Shown in pieces: positions 48,900-60,680 of a DNA stretch of 64,000 bases; the first letter of the stretch is position 1, and each line of letters begins with the position of its first letter. The stretch covers positions 661,878,575 to 661,942,574 of the forward strand of contig NC_090451.1 of NCBI RefSeq assembly GCF_031143425.1, in the 5' to 3' direction. Under the pieces are notes generated by a model. The model did no database searches, was not told the origin of the DNA, and saw nothing but the letters and a program-made list of their open reading frames with translations. This DNA comes from Pleurodeles waltl (taxonomy: Eukaryota; Chordata; Amphibia; Caudata; Salamandridae). Both the position numbers and the translations under genes were made by a program.

Positions 48900-49780
48900 T
48901 GTGGCGGATTGGAGTCCTGCCCTCCTGCATTTAGTGGCAGCCTCACTAACAAAACACACACGGCTGTCTTATGAAAAATGTTTTATACCCTTTTTGCATG
49001 AGCATACTGATTCAGGCTTGTTTACTTCCAAGGCCATTTGTCTCTTTCCAGGCGCTCTCAGAGAGCAGGACAGGTCAGTCTCTTTTGCTTACAGCTATTG
49101 CATTCTTTGACAAACTTCGAGGCATAAGGGATGTCAGACATTGCTTTTTGGTTAAGAATGTGTTGTCAGGCTGGGCTAGACTCAACGGCAGTGTTAAGGA
49201 CAGCAGACGTCCTCTTAATTCACATATTCTGGGACTCTTGTTGAACAACATGTGCAAGGCATGTAGCTCTCCTTACAGGACAATATTGTTTGCACTCACA
49301 TTTACACTGGCATTCTGCGGTGCCTTCAGGGCCAGTGAACTGGTATGGTCTTCCAAGCCTGATTATGCAGGCGGCCTACACTGAGCAGGTGTCTGTCTGG
49401 ACCAACAGGGGCTCCCCATATGGCTGAGGAAATCCAAGACCGATCAGGACGGGAAAAGGACAGAAAATTAACTTGGATCAGCCACAGGCTCCCCTATTTG
49501 CCCAGTGTATCGCTTGGAGTCATACTTAGCTGTTTGGCCTAATTTCACTACTCTTGCATTAGTCATCGATGACAACAGGGACTGCCTCTCATGCTACCAG
49601 TTTGAAGCGGTCTTGTCTTTCGCCCTTAAGGCAGAAGGGGTCACCTCAGTCGGTTACTCCTCACACTCCTTTAGAATAGGTGTCACTACTTTTGCGGCTA
49701 AGGAAGCCTTTCCCATAGGGATGTCCACAGGATAGGCAGATAGTCTTCGGAGTCTTACAAGCTTTACATTCGCCTTGACT
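48900..49780 (+). pseudogene. tyrosine recombinase of the YR retrotransposon
   Basis: The N-terminal SAM-like part includes LSYEKCFIPFL (about 48970). The catalytic domain shows a first Arg in CGAFRASELV (about 49315-49345), the HxxR box as HSFRIGV (about 49664-49684) and the nucleophile Tyr in a SESYKLYI context at 49756 or 49765. The GRW motif before it reads Gly-Arg-stop (TAG at 49741), a single-base change from the Trp codon. At least two frameshifts occur between the Arg and the HxxR box. The enzyme would cut and rejoin DNA through a phosphotyrosine. Confidence 0.8.
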
Positions 49781-49968
49781 TCCATTGAGGCTGCACTGGT
49801 GGCGTATCTGTTACCACATCTTTTTATAACGCCTGTGTTTTTCTCTTTTCTAGTAGGTTGCCTTCTATGGTTGGGTGGATCATTCGCCATTCCTTAGTTC
49901 AGTGAGTGGCGTACAGGTTGCAAACTGCACCTTAAGCCAAAGACAGAGACTTTGAGAGACATCTCCTT

Positions 49969-50385
49969 TTGGTGGTGCGGAATCAAGGCCTATGGATTTC
50001 ACAGCTGAGGCAGTTGATTGAGGAGTCCAGGAGTTGTGAGGGACTCCAGTTCCTGGAGCTGATCATCATACATCTTGGTGATATTGACTTGGTGAAGCTG
50101 GGCTGCAAGGGCCTTGGGGAAGCAATTTTGAACGCTTTTGCACACATTGGTAGGATTTTTCCAGATGCAGTCAATGCTTGATCTCACATGATGCCACGTC
50201 GCAATTGGGGCAAGGACATTAGGTCCAGACCAGTTAATGTATCCATTAGGCGATTGAATTCCAATATGTCTAAGCTATGCCCTGGCCAATTTTGGAATAT
50301 CCCACATAAATTGCTTAAGGATGATAGTATGTTCCACTGTGATGGTGTGCATCTCTCCGATGGTAAGGAACAGATTTGTTTATAG
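49969..50385 (+). pseudogene. SGNH-hydrolase-like domain of the YR retrotransposon
   Basis: One frame, broken by a single stop at about 50179-50181, carries an IIIHLGDIDL block resembling the GxND block of SGNH/GDSL hydrolases and, near the end, HCDGVHLSDGK, resembling the catalytic DxxH block (Asp and His both present). The Asn of the GxND block is replaced here. Ngaro-type elements are known to carry such a domain; its role in the life cycle is unknown. It is followed by a stop at 50383-50385. Confidence 0.6.
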
Positions 50386-51164
50386 ATGACATATGGGCGT
50401 TTACTCAGTCTCTTTTTTCCAGTCGGGAGGGCAAAGGCCCTTTTTGACCTTATGAATGGAGCATTACTCTCAGGTCCACTTCCAGTCAGCAGAGGGGTAC
50501 TTTGGCTCATAATTCACAGAATAGCAGCATTGGTAGGGTGCAGCAATCCTGATCCAACCATGGGATGTACACACCAGCTTAGGGCCTAGAGCTCAAGGTT
50601 TACTAATGTTGGGCATTAGGCTGTAGCTCCTGGTTACACTAATTGCAGCCCCTCAGGCAGACAGGTGTTCCAGGGGCGCGACCTTGGTATGAAGACAAGA
50701 GTACAGTGTGGTCGAGACCACCCCTCACAAATGCAGGTGGTTCCACCTGCATGACTCAAAGGTTAGAAAAGACTGCCAAAGACCCTGGTGTTAGATGTTC
50801 ATTGCGGGGATCTCTTCTACATACGGTGTATTCTTGCCCTTATGATTATGTTATGATTCTGTCACATTTATCACTTACAATGTACTTCATTGCGTACTGT
50901 GTGATGTTAACTCATACATGTTTTTGTTTTTTGCCTCTTCACAATGTTAATCTAATTTTGAGTTCTTCACTTACCTGTAATAAACATAACTATCCCACAA
51001 AATACTGAGTTTGTTGGTCGGTGTCTCGTTTGAGTTGTGGGCGGACACGGACCAGTCTGAAGGTATGCAGGTCCTATTAAATCCCCACCGTGGGAGCAAA
51101 CACCAAGTCCACTCCCATCAGACAGGAGATTCAAAAATGTTCATGGCTGCTGGGAGCAAACTTT
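50386..51164. other. 3' part of the YR retrotransposon and unassigned sequence
   Basis: No further domain. TAATAAAC with AATAAA near 50978 could be its polyadenylation signal. Split terminal repeats were not identified. Confidence 0.4.
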
Positions 51165-51212
51165 AGATCTGTTTCTCTGCCCATAGTCATGCGAGCAGAG
51201 AAAGAGATCTAA
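51165..51212. repeat. short inverted repeat (hairpin)
   Basis: AGATCTGTTTCTCTGC and GCAGAGAAAGAGATCT form a nearly perfect 16-bp stem around a short loop. It lies just upstream of the minisatellite. Confidence 0.7.
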
Positions 51213-51254
51213 ATATTGCTCTGGATGAAATTGGCACATGCAGAGGGCTACATG

Positions 51255-52045
51255 CCCTCCTCCCCAAAAGAATTACACTGGGCCCAGTGGACGGGGTACC
51301 TGGGGCCGCAATTGGCCTAGTACAGGGGGTCACATGCTCCCCTCCCCAAGCAAGCATGCTGGGCCCCAGGGGATGTGGTATATGGGGCCAAAGTGGGGCC
51401 AGGGATGGGGGCCATGTTCCCCCTCCCCCAGACAAGCAGACTAGGACCCTGGGATGGGGTCCCGTGGCTGAAATCACCCCTGCCTGGTGATAAATAAAGC
51501 AGGGCCACAGAGAATGGGGTCCCTGGGGCCAAATTTAGCCTGAAAAGGGGTGGCTGCGTGCCCCTCCTCCCCCTGAAAAAGATGCTTGGTCCCAGGGTAT
51601 GGGGTTCCTGAGGCCAAAATCGGCCCAGAGAGCCTCCCCCTGTAAAATGTGCTGTGCGCTGGGGGATGGTGTCCCCAGAGTCTAAAAACTGCATTGGGAC
51701 CCAGGGGTGTGGTCCCTGGGGCCGACTGCCCCTTCACTTAAAGATCATGCCAGCCCTAATAGATGGGGTCCCCAGGGCCAAAATTGGTTCTAGGATATGG
51801 CCACATGTTCAATCTCCCCTTCATTTAAAATAGTGTCCCAGTGGAATGGGGTCCCAAAGGCCTAACAAGGCTTGGAGAAGTGGGAGGCACATGGCTCCCT
51901 CCCTTTATTTAAATAAGTGGTACCAGGGAAGACCGTCCTCTGAGTTGATAACAGCTCTGGGAGAGGGACCAGGCACCCCCCCCCATCCCCTTTAATTTAA
52001 AACAAAACTGCCCTGGGGTATGGGGTCCCCAGGGCCAGGCCCTAT
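51255..52045. repeat. G/C-rich minisatellite, about ten units of 70-90 bp
   Basis: The core ggatggggtccctggggccaaa(a/t)t recurs at irregular 70-90 bp spacing, each followed by a variable g-rich, ctcccc-containing spacer. Long minus-strand open frames through it come from the repeat and are not genes. GGGG runs are frequent. Confidence 0.85.
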
Positions 52046-54974
52046 GCCGAACACCCCACTGCATGTGGGGTTGGTTGTATGGAGTGCCACTTGCCTCCCC
52101 AACAATGCCAACAGTAACATGAAAACTGTGAGCCAATAAACAGTGTTTTTCTTGTGTCTATTCACAAGAGGTGATGCCTCCAGCGGATCACAATGCCCCC
52201 ATGGTCCATCAACGATGGTAATAAATAGCATCCTACTCTCTGTGGATCTGCATACATGGTTTAACCCATGCTGGTTTGCTGTGTGAAGCATTTATAAACA
52301 TGGGATTTAACCAGAATCAGAATACAGCGGTTCTGTTCCCAGAGAGAGAATCATACTGAACAGGCCTCATGAGTATTAGTGAATTATTTTCCCCTTCCAT
52401 GGAATGGCATTAAACATGCATTGTGAGAGATAGTAAGCAGTATTTTCTCTTATCAGGTACATTGTACAACAGAAATCTGTGAAAATGTGCTTATTACTGT
52501 GCCTGATCTAAAAAATCCTGCTACTTAGCTTTGGCAAGGAAAATAAGTGTTGCACAATAACACATTTTTTAGAACAACTACACTAACAAGTACACATTCA
52601 CACATTTAACTACAGTGCAAAGGTATAATTTGATTTTATTACCAGAGTATAGCAAAATTGACATGAGAAAACGCATTTTATTGCCACACGGACTACATGT
52701 AACAACTACTTTACACATGGAAACAACTCTCATTCTATTTATGAGGTATCTTCATTGTGACTTTGCTATACTACACAAAATGTATCCCCTTCCCTTGCAC
52801 TCTTGATTTGGTCAAAAACATTTTTGTTCAAACAAATACCATGGTATAAATCATATATTCATATTTGCAGAGCATAATATGCTCTTTATTACCATTTTAC
52901 CTTTAACAAGGGAGGAGAGGGCCACCATGACTCACTCGAGGTTTCGCCTCCCATGAGAATCGTCCAGCCATGCATTATTTTTTCCTAAAAGAATTAGCCA
53001 GCCTGCATTTTCCTAACTGAAAATATATAATAAATACATTTAGTGTTGCCTGCAAATGGGTTGCGGTGCTGTTGAGCATTAACAATACGACAGTAGTTGT
53101 CTTTTCATTATTGGCAAAAATCACTGGCTAAGCCAAGGGGTTGAAAAGGCGAGACCTATGCACTCCTATGTACATCATCTTTCGTCACTAAACTGTGTCC
53201 TTTGACAAAGTTTCCTGGTAGAAAAATTTGATTTATCAACTTACCCCCAAAAAAGTTTTTAGAAGAGATGTTTATCTGTGCAGAAGTGTTCCACGATTAT
53301 GCACTTGGAGGGATGCATTCAAGGATGATGCTATCTATGTAGATCCCACGAGGAAGACTTATTATTCGTATTTTTTTAAATATATTTTGGGTCCTTTATA
53401 CTCCTTAACTCTGTCCTGATTTCCCAGCGGAAACCACTGCATTAAATGCAGTGTAATCCATAAACATACATATGGATGTCTCTGAGGACATGAGAGAAAG
53501 CAGTCTTACATTATTATTTCTAGTGGTCATTTGGACCTAGAGGGAAAAGTAAATATTCTGTAGCAGGTTAGTGCCTCGGGCAGCGGGGGAAACCTCAAGA
53601 TTCCCTTTAAGGCCTGCCCATACCATCTCTAATCCTCTGGCTCCAGTCCCTTGTCGCCGCCCCCACCCCCGGGTATAAGGAACTGGAGACACTTGAAATG
53701 GGAAACCGCCCTACGGTAAACAACTGCCCCATCTGAAGCCAGTGTTATGGTGCCAGCTGCACCCCACGGGGGGAGCTGAGCCTGGAGCCGGCCTGTCCTG
53801 GGTGCCCGGCTGAAACGACTTTGTCTAGCCGCTGCCCCACTTCCCAGGAAGGCCCCTGAATGGGCGCATACCTCGACCAGCCAAGCGGCAAAGTGGCCGC
53901 AGCAGAGGGGGAGGCCGCGTCCGCTTTAATTTACAAAAAAACACAACCATTTAAAGCAAGACAACAATAAAAAAAGAAATCTTGGGCGGTAACGCCAAAA
54001 CACAACAACTGCGGGTCACTGTGCCCAAATTCAGGCAGATAATTGGGGCCAGGGGATCAAGCGCCCTGTTTTGGGTTAGCTCCAGGAGGGGATTACGTTT
54101 AATTTGGAGAAGAGAGGCAGGAGAGAACGTAGACGATATATATAGTATAAACAGCAGAGACTAGTGCCCGCCCCCACAATAAACTGAAAAAGGAGACACC
54201 TTTAGGCTGTAGCAGTATGCTATGGCATTGATACCCAAAATGGTACACAGAAGTGAAATGAAAAAAGATTGTAAAAAGCCATTGGGTCTGACCTTTGGTC
54301 TCTGGTTTGTCTCCAGTGATGTGTTGTGGGCATTGTGTTTTTTTTTAACGCACACTATGAGGGCCGGACTGATCATCTGAGTTTGGTGAGCCCTGAAACG
54401 CTTACATAAGCAGCATCTCTGGGCGTTCCAACACATAACGGGGACCAACACTTGTAGTGGGTTTAGATACTTTCGAGCGGGTGTATCAAAAAGCAGAGTT
54501 AAGTTTGCTTCAGACCGCTGTAGAACCTAGCCCTGTATCAAGCTCAAGATACATTACTGTAACCCTGGTGCCTGGCTCTCAAAGACAGACACAGCATCAT
54601 TTTGAGAGCAAGACCTAGCTGGAGACTGTGTAGAGTTACTGCTGGCTCAGTGACAGGCAGGCTGCTGGGGCCTGAAGCAGATACCGATTCTCTAAACTTA
54701 AATTCACAAAGATTGTGTTGTGATTTACTCCTCTGGTAAACCTGGCTCAATCCTGAACTCCAGGACTAAGCCAGAAGTACTCCTGTTTTTTTCTCGGAAA
54801 TCAGTATGAGTTAACATGTGCTAAATAACCCCAAATTCTGAATATTATGATGAGTTCCACGTACCTAATGGTTAGTAGAACCAGTATCTTGTGGAAAATG
54901 GAGAGACTGGTGGCGCGTGAATAGTCTTAAGAATAAATTGACTTTCTACTACTCACACTTGGTGATGAACATGC
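52046..54974. other. unassigned sequence
   Basis: A GC-rich block at 53570-53930 stands out but matches nothing I recognise. The rest is AT-rich without genes. Confidence 0.4.
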
Positions 54975-55229
54975 AGGGCCTAATTCACAAAGGTACGCTT
55001 ACACTTTTGTGTCAATTTACTATTTTTTAGTATGCACAAACTCAATCGGGTGGCGAACTCTACACATAAAAATATAGGAAAGGCCTTTTAATGCGCAGTC
55101 TCCACCATGAGGGCGCAGACCCCGCAGTTATGAAATTAATACTAATAAAATTAGACTCCTAGTTTGTGAATGCCAAAAAAATAGTAAACTCACACAAAAG
55201 TGTAAATTTAACTTTGAGAATCAGGCCCT
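54975..55229. mobile_element. MITE-like element with ~37-bp inverted ends
   Basis: AGGGCCTAATTCACAAAGG...ACACTTTTGTG at the left and the complementary ...CTTTGAGAATCAGGCCCT at the right give terminal inverted repeats of about 37 bp with a few mismatches. The 255-bp element has no ORF. Confidence 0.8.
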
Positions 55230-56270
55230 TAGTGCTTGAGTAAATTAGCAACTTTTACACTGGACTTTAAGTTCTACTCATGTGAATAAGGGGCTCTACG
55301 CACTTTGACATGTGAGAAATACGTATATAGTGGTGCACACCTATAAACACATTCTTGTAGTTTTTTAATACATGTGCTTCTTACTACAGTATTGCAGTTA
55401 CATAAAGCAGTAAATAATAGGTGCTGTTATTAGCCAGCTCAGTGGAATTCATTTAATGGTCAATAGACTGATCGGAAACTACAATGCCCAAAACAACTTA
55501 CTGCAACAGCAATATTAACTCACTGAGTAAGCCTCAGAGAGGAACCAGCAGAAGCAGTGTCCCTACTGGTAAGACTAGGTTAAAGATCCCACTGCAGAGA
55601 TCTGGAAGTAATCTGCTGGTCACAGATTTAATCACATGGTACTAGGGGGATTACTGTGTTGCTGTGATAACAGTGTGTGCGACTTCAGGTTCTGGTCAAA
55701 ATACTAGAAAGAAAGTTCAGTGGGCTGTGCATCAATGCAAAGATCTGCATGTAACCTGCGGGGCATACATCTCAATCTGAATAAGGATTACTTAAACCTT
55801 CCTTATTCAGAAGTCAATAACATGAGCATAATTAAGATTGCACGTAATTACCACTGATTAATAAGGGCCAAGAAAAACAACTGGTGTTCTTTGCTATATT
55901 AATTGTCATAATTAGTATAATTATACACTTAGAATTGCCAACACGTTTTGCATATAATGTACAGCCTAGCCGTGTCATCTTTCTACCCTATTAGAAGGAA
56001 AGAAAGCTAAATATCTTAATACAAATTCTGCATTCATTCCAACTGACACATATACAACTTTTTTTCTTAACAAGGTGTGATTCGTAGCACCTCATAAATA
56101 ACAATACTCTCGGGTTATGTCATTTGTCGCGTGCCATAAATACCAGCTATCACGAGTTATTGCGGATTTTGTTGTTTAAGGTGCCAAAATCCACATGGTA
56201 CAGTAAATAACAAACACTTTCCCCCTGTTACATTTTGGCAGGTTAAAGAAGTCTGAGGGATTTAACACAC
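55230..56270. other. unassigned sequence
   Basis: No recognisable feature. Confidence 0.4.
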
Positions 56271-56344
56271 TAAGGGCCATATGTATGAAAGCTTTTTCCC
56301 ATAGACACAGAATGGGTAAAATCCTGTGGTACATCTGGCCCTAA
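56271..56344. mobile_element. miniature hairpin element, 74 bp
   Basis: TAAGGGCCATATGTA at the left and its near complement TACATCTGGCCCTAA at the right, with further internal pairing (TTTTCCCAT / ATGGGTAAAA), make almost the whole element one hairpin. Confidence 0.7.
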
Positions 56345-57612
56345 GAATCTACCAGATGCATTAAATACCACCAAACTAGTAATTCCGACCCCTGAGCAAA
56401 CAGGGATTTATGCAGGGGAAGGAAAAGAACGACCCAACTCATTACCATGGCCACAGTATCTTGTTCTTCGGACACATTATCTTCACTTTTCCTCTGGAAG
56501 GGTATGCCTAAGTCACAGAACTGGAGTAAGGAGAACACATATGTACATTTGTCTCAATCACCTCGTAGCCAGATTGGGAAGGAGAGAGTTTCATCTGTGG
56601 GTGGAGTTTTGGTATGTTTGCCTCTGTCATCAGAAACACTGGGGGATTTCATGTCTTAAGTCTCGGAGCCGGAGGAGTGTACAAAATCGCAGAGACTCTG
56701 AGAAAACCCGAGTTCAGACAAGTCTTGTCTGGCACCAATGCTTTCTGCAGTCTTCTCTAATTTGTTGCGTATGAAAACAAACGCACACCTGCTTTCTCAC
56801 AAACAGTTCAGAAAACATTATTTTGGGAATACTTATAAAATAATCTTTCGGACACACATGCTGCTCAGCTGTGCAGCTGCTGTCCACACACCTTTTGTAA
56901 CCCTTTCCCTATATCATTTATGTACTCTTTCCTGGTGGACGCACAGACCACATACCAGGTAGTAACACTGGGTTTGGGAAGCAAAACAGACATTATGCTG
57001 CTGGCTTAATCATCTTATATCATCACCTTAACAGACAGTCTTTGGTTTGGAGAGGTGAGGTAAGGCTCACTCACTATACAAAACCGAAAATGCCACTGTC
57101 CTTCTGAGCTTCTATTTTGGCCCTTTCAGTTACAAATTATATTGCTGGTACACGTACTTGTTTACAATTATAGAAAGGCCTGAAATTCTGCCCCCAAATT
57201 CTAACTACTTTTCTCGCAAGGCCTTTACACATACCAGTCTGGTGTTGTATCTACAGCATTCCTAGAACTTCAAGCAACAAGCTAGCCAAGGATAAAACTT
57301 CAGGAGTTCAGGGTAATGTTGGAGACTAGGGGACATGATGCATCGAACTACAGATTTGTCTTACTCGGAATATTCTAATAGGAGAAGAAATGAGAGGGGG
57401 AGTCCCAATGGTTTGCCCTCACTTACTTATATTTGAAGTGGGTCGCCATTCCTGAAATGCTTGCTTAATTGCAAGTTGTTCTTGTTCCACAAGAGAGTAA
57501 TTAAGTTCAAGGCCCGTGAATTTGCAAGAATAACAAGCCAAGGGAAGGCCCTGCCAGATTCTCTTCTTCTTTTAAATTCTGTGAATGTGAAATCTAACAT
57601 AATAAATACTAT
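56345..57612. other. unassigned sequence
   Basis: Several short open frames, none convincing. Confidence 0.4.
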
Positions 57613-58600
57613 GGCCCTCATTACGACCCTGGCAGTCCATGGACCACCAAGGCCGTGGTGGCAGTCTCCCCGCTGCGGAACTAGCAGTGTAGATCACCAT
57701 ATTACGACCGTGGCGGTCTGGACATTGCCAAACTGCCACTTCTCCACCCTACCTCCAGCCTGGCACGAGTCGAACAACCGACGGGGTTATTTCGACACAG
57801 CCAGCATTTTCCTGGCGGTCTCACCGGGATACCCCCCAAATACCTCCGCACACACACATGCACCCACACACACAAAATCACACACAGACACAACCCCACT
57901 CACAACATTGACCCCCATAGACATGCATACATACCCATACACATCACAAATGCACAGATACACTCTTCATTCCCCCACCCCCTCCCTCACTCATCTTCAC
58001 ACAAGCACAACCCCACCCCTCAATCGTACCTCACCACACGCGCGCACACCATAAGCATACATGCACGCACCTGCACGCACTCATGCCCCCTTACTCATTC
58101 AACCATGAACACACCCTCCTTCCCCGTCCACATGCATACACACACGCACCCTGGCCCACCATACACATTCACCCACACATGCATCACCATCACCACATTT
58201 ACACACACGCACAAACACTTCCCCTCCCTCCCCCTCACATTCATGACACGCATACATAAACTCACACACACACATTTACGCCCCGCCCCTTCTGGGCTAC
58301 ACTTACCTCGTCCAACAAGGAGCTCCTCTGTGAGGGGATGGGACCCGGCGCTCCCACCACCGGCAGCACCCCGCCACCAGAAGACTGCCACACAGAATTA
58401 CGGGTTGTAATTCTGTGTGTGGTCTTTTCTGGCATGGCGGTGCCGATGGAGGAACTGCCTAAGTGCCACCAACTGCTGAATTCTGCCGGATATCCCACCG
58501 CAGGCGGTGCAGATGTCCTGTGGCAGTCATAATACGGCAGTTGGAAGACCGCCAGCACTGGCGGTCTTTGGAAAAGACCGTCACAGTCTTAATGAGGGCC
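57613..58600. mobile_element. 0.99-kb inverted-repeat transposon with CA-rich interior
   Basis: The ends GGCCCTCATTACGACCCTGGCAGTC and the complement of GACCGTCACAGTCTTAATGAGGGCC are inverted repeats of about 25 bp with few mismatches. TAT flanks both ends (57610-57612 and 58601-58603), a possible 3-bp target duplication. The interior contains a (CA)n/CACAC-rich tract at about 57848-58275 and a perfect palindrome AAGACCGCCAG-CA-CTGGCGGTCTT at 58545-58568. It encodes no transposase; open frames inside follow the CA tract. Confidence 0.75.
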
Positions 58601-58657
58601 TATGTGTTTTTTGGCTGTCTTAATGGTTAGGCTGTGAAGGCACAGAGTTGGCCCAAA

Positions 58658-58960
58658 CATAAAACCTCCCTGAAAATTGGATCAAATTTACAGTTGCATT
58701 TTCAATATCAAAACATTATTCAGAACATTTGCATAAACGTTTACAAGCTTTACTGTTCTCATTGACAGCACAGACTGAAAAACTGAGAAAAATTAATGAT
58801 TCAGGAGTGCATAAAACATCCCAGAAATTTGAAAAAAGTTACAGCCATATTTTCAATATCAAAACATAATTTAGAAAAAGTGCATGAGAGTCTACTAACA
58901 AACATTATTGTTACCAATGGCAGCACAGAATGAAACACTGAGCATAAATACACAAATAAG
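58658..58960. repeat. 152-bp tandem duplication
   Basis: cataaaac(c/a)tccc.gaaa...ttttcaatatcaaaacat...gcagcacaga.tgaaa starts at 58658 and again at 58810. The copies are diverged by roughly 20%. Confidence 0.75.
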
Positions 58961-60472
58961 GAGTTCCTATAATCCTCCCTCGTCCACTTAAGAAGGCTCT
59001 GCTCCAATGACAACTGAGCCCCAACCAAACATGAACACGGAGTCCCAACACACCCACTTTAGGGGCTATCTACATTGGCACCCCAGATTTTTCAGTTGAA
59101 AATGACAATCTCCTAGTTCCATTCAAGTGTATTAGTTCAGGCAGATTTTGGACATTTTGTAAATGATCTGCAGTTTGTGAAATGTTAAAAAAAAGGGCGG
59201 GGAAGCCTCTGCTCTGCAGAGTTATAGGCTGGGGGGATGTATACAGTTGTCCATTCCTTGGTTTTGGGTGACTGACTATAGGTAAGTGAGTTGGTTTCTG
59301 AGTAGAAATATTTCACAGGCTAGAACTACAGATGCTGGAAATCTTTTTAAAGACAGGAAACTTGGTTCAGAATCCATCAGCATATGGATGATCACCCAGA
59401 TCCCCACACCTATCAAACTTTCTCCCAATAACAGGAAGCGGAGTGTTCTACTTGCCTCATGTGTCACAGGTTGGCCAGTCCTAGGAGTGCAATACCTCCA
59501 GGCTCTGCTCTGGCAGCCTGCTCAGAAATCAGGCTCCAGGTGTTATGATTCTGTGCAATGATTCATAGTCGACAGTTCTTACCGGCAGAGTGGAGTTGAG
59601 TTTTTCATGCATCATGATACCACAAAGCGGCTTATTTCACCCCAAGAGACATTACTCAGCTGATACCCCCTCCTATCGTGAAATATAAGATTCACTCAAA
59701 CATACGAAGCCCAGAAACATATTGGTTCAATATAAAAGGAATCCAAAATAGTAATAAACGTATTTCTAAAAACACAACAAGGTTAGCAGCTCCTGCTTTC
59801 CACAATTATCTAATTTAAAAGATAAATGCAAGTAATAGTACAGATCTCTTTACACAATTTCATTACCTTTTATATGGAAATGTTGGAGAATACTATTGGG
59901 ATTAACATCATCCTGTTCCTGAACTATCAAGTGTCACGTGTATCAAAAACAGCATTTATTTTACTCAGGGTAGATACAGTGTCAGAGGAAAGCAACTTGT
60001 ATGCAACCCGATAGGGTGAATGCATAAAGCAGTAGGGAAAATCAATGGGTTATGTCATTAATAGCACGCAAGGTGATCAAATCTCTGAGCCCATTGAGAG
60101 CTAATATCACTGTGGAATAAATACCGGCCATTGTGCGTCCAGAACAAACCCCAAGGCTCTGCTCGGGCAGACAGGACTGTTAGGAGATTCATTTATTTAC
60201 CCGTTCAATACCATGTTCACAAGAGACTTGTCTGACTCGGTAGAGAGAGGAAAAGAAGTTACCACTTTGGAAGAAATATCGAGGAAGAGATGCTGGTTTG
60301 GACGGATAAGAGTTGTGACACAGAAAAGCAAGATGTATTTTGAGGCATGACACCCATTTTAGAATGAGAGTGTTATTTTAGAATTACTATAAAACACAAC
60401 AAAAAGTAAGAAAGCCCCCAAAAAATGGGTCCAACTTCCGACAAACGGTAATTAGAAATACACACCAATGCG
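58961..60472. other. unassigned sequence
   Basis: No recognisable feature. Confidence 0.4.
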
Positions 60473-60680
60473 GTAGCTCCTTGGCACCAGAGGGAACTAC
60501 TTTTTGTGTTAATGTGCTTCCTGAAAAAAGGAAGAATGCAGTCACTCACAATGATGTTAGCCAAAGGCTGAAGTAGGATGACATACTGCCCCATACTATC
60601 AGCTGTAGCAGGCAGAGGAAAAATGTGAAAAACACTATAACAGCCCACTGAATGAAGAGGGCTGGCTGAGAACCCCTATA
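60473..60680. repeat. dispersed repeat family B, copy 2
   Basis: Collinear with 30700-30905 in the same orientation. Confidence 0.6.

Larger units (their letters stand above)
47871..50385 (+). mobile_element. Ngaro/DIRS-like tyrosine-recombinase retrotransposon, decayed
   Basis: The order of recognisable domains is RT, RNase H, tyrosine recombinase, SGNH-hydrolase-like. This is the layout of DIRS-order elements; the hydrolase-like piece points to the Ngaro group. Such elements integrate as circles via the recombinase and leave no target duplication. Terminal split repeats could not be identified by eye. Every domain is interrupted. An AATAAA at about 50978-50983 may mark the 3' end of the transcript. 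Confidence 0.8.

Noticed and set aside
51187..51737. Long minus-strand ORFs rich in Gly and Pro.
   Set aside because: Produced by the G/C-rich minisatellite.
57461..58054. 197-codon ORF rich in His and Thr.
   Set aside because: It spans the left inverted repeat of a transposon and a CA microsatellite.
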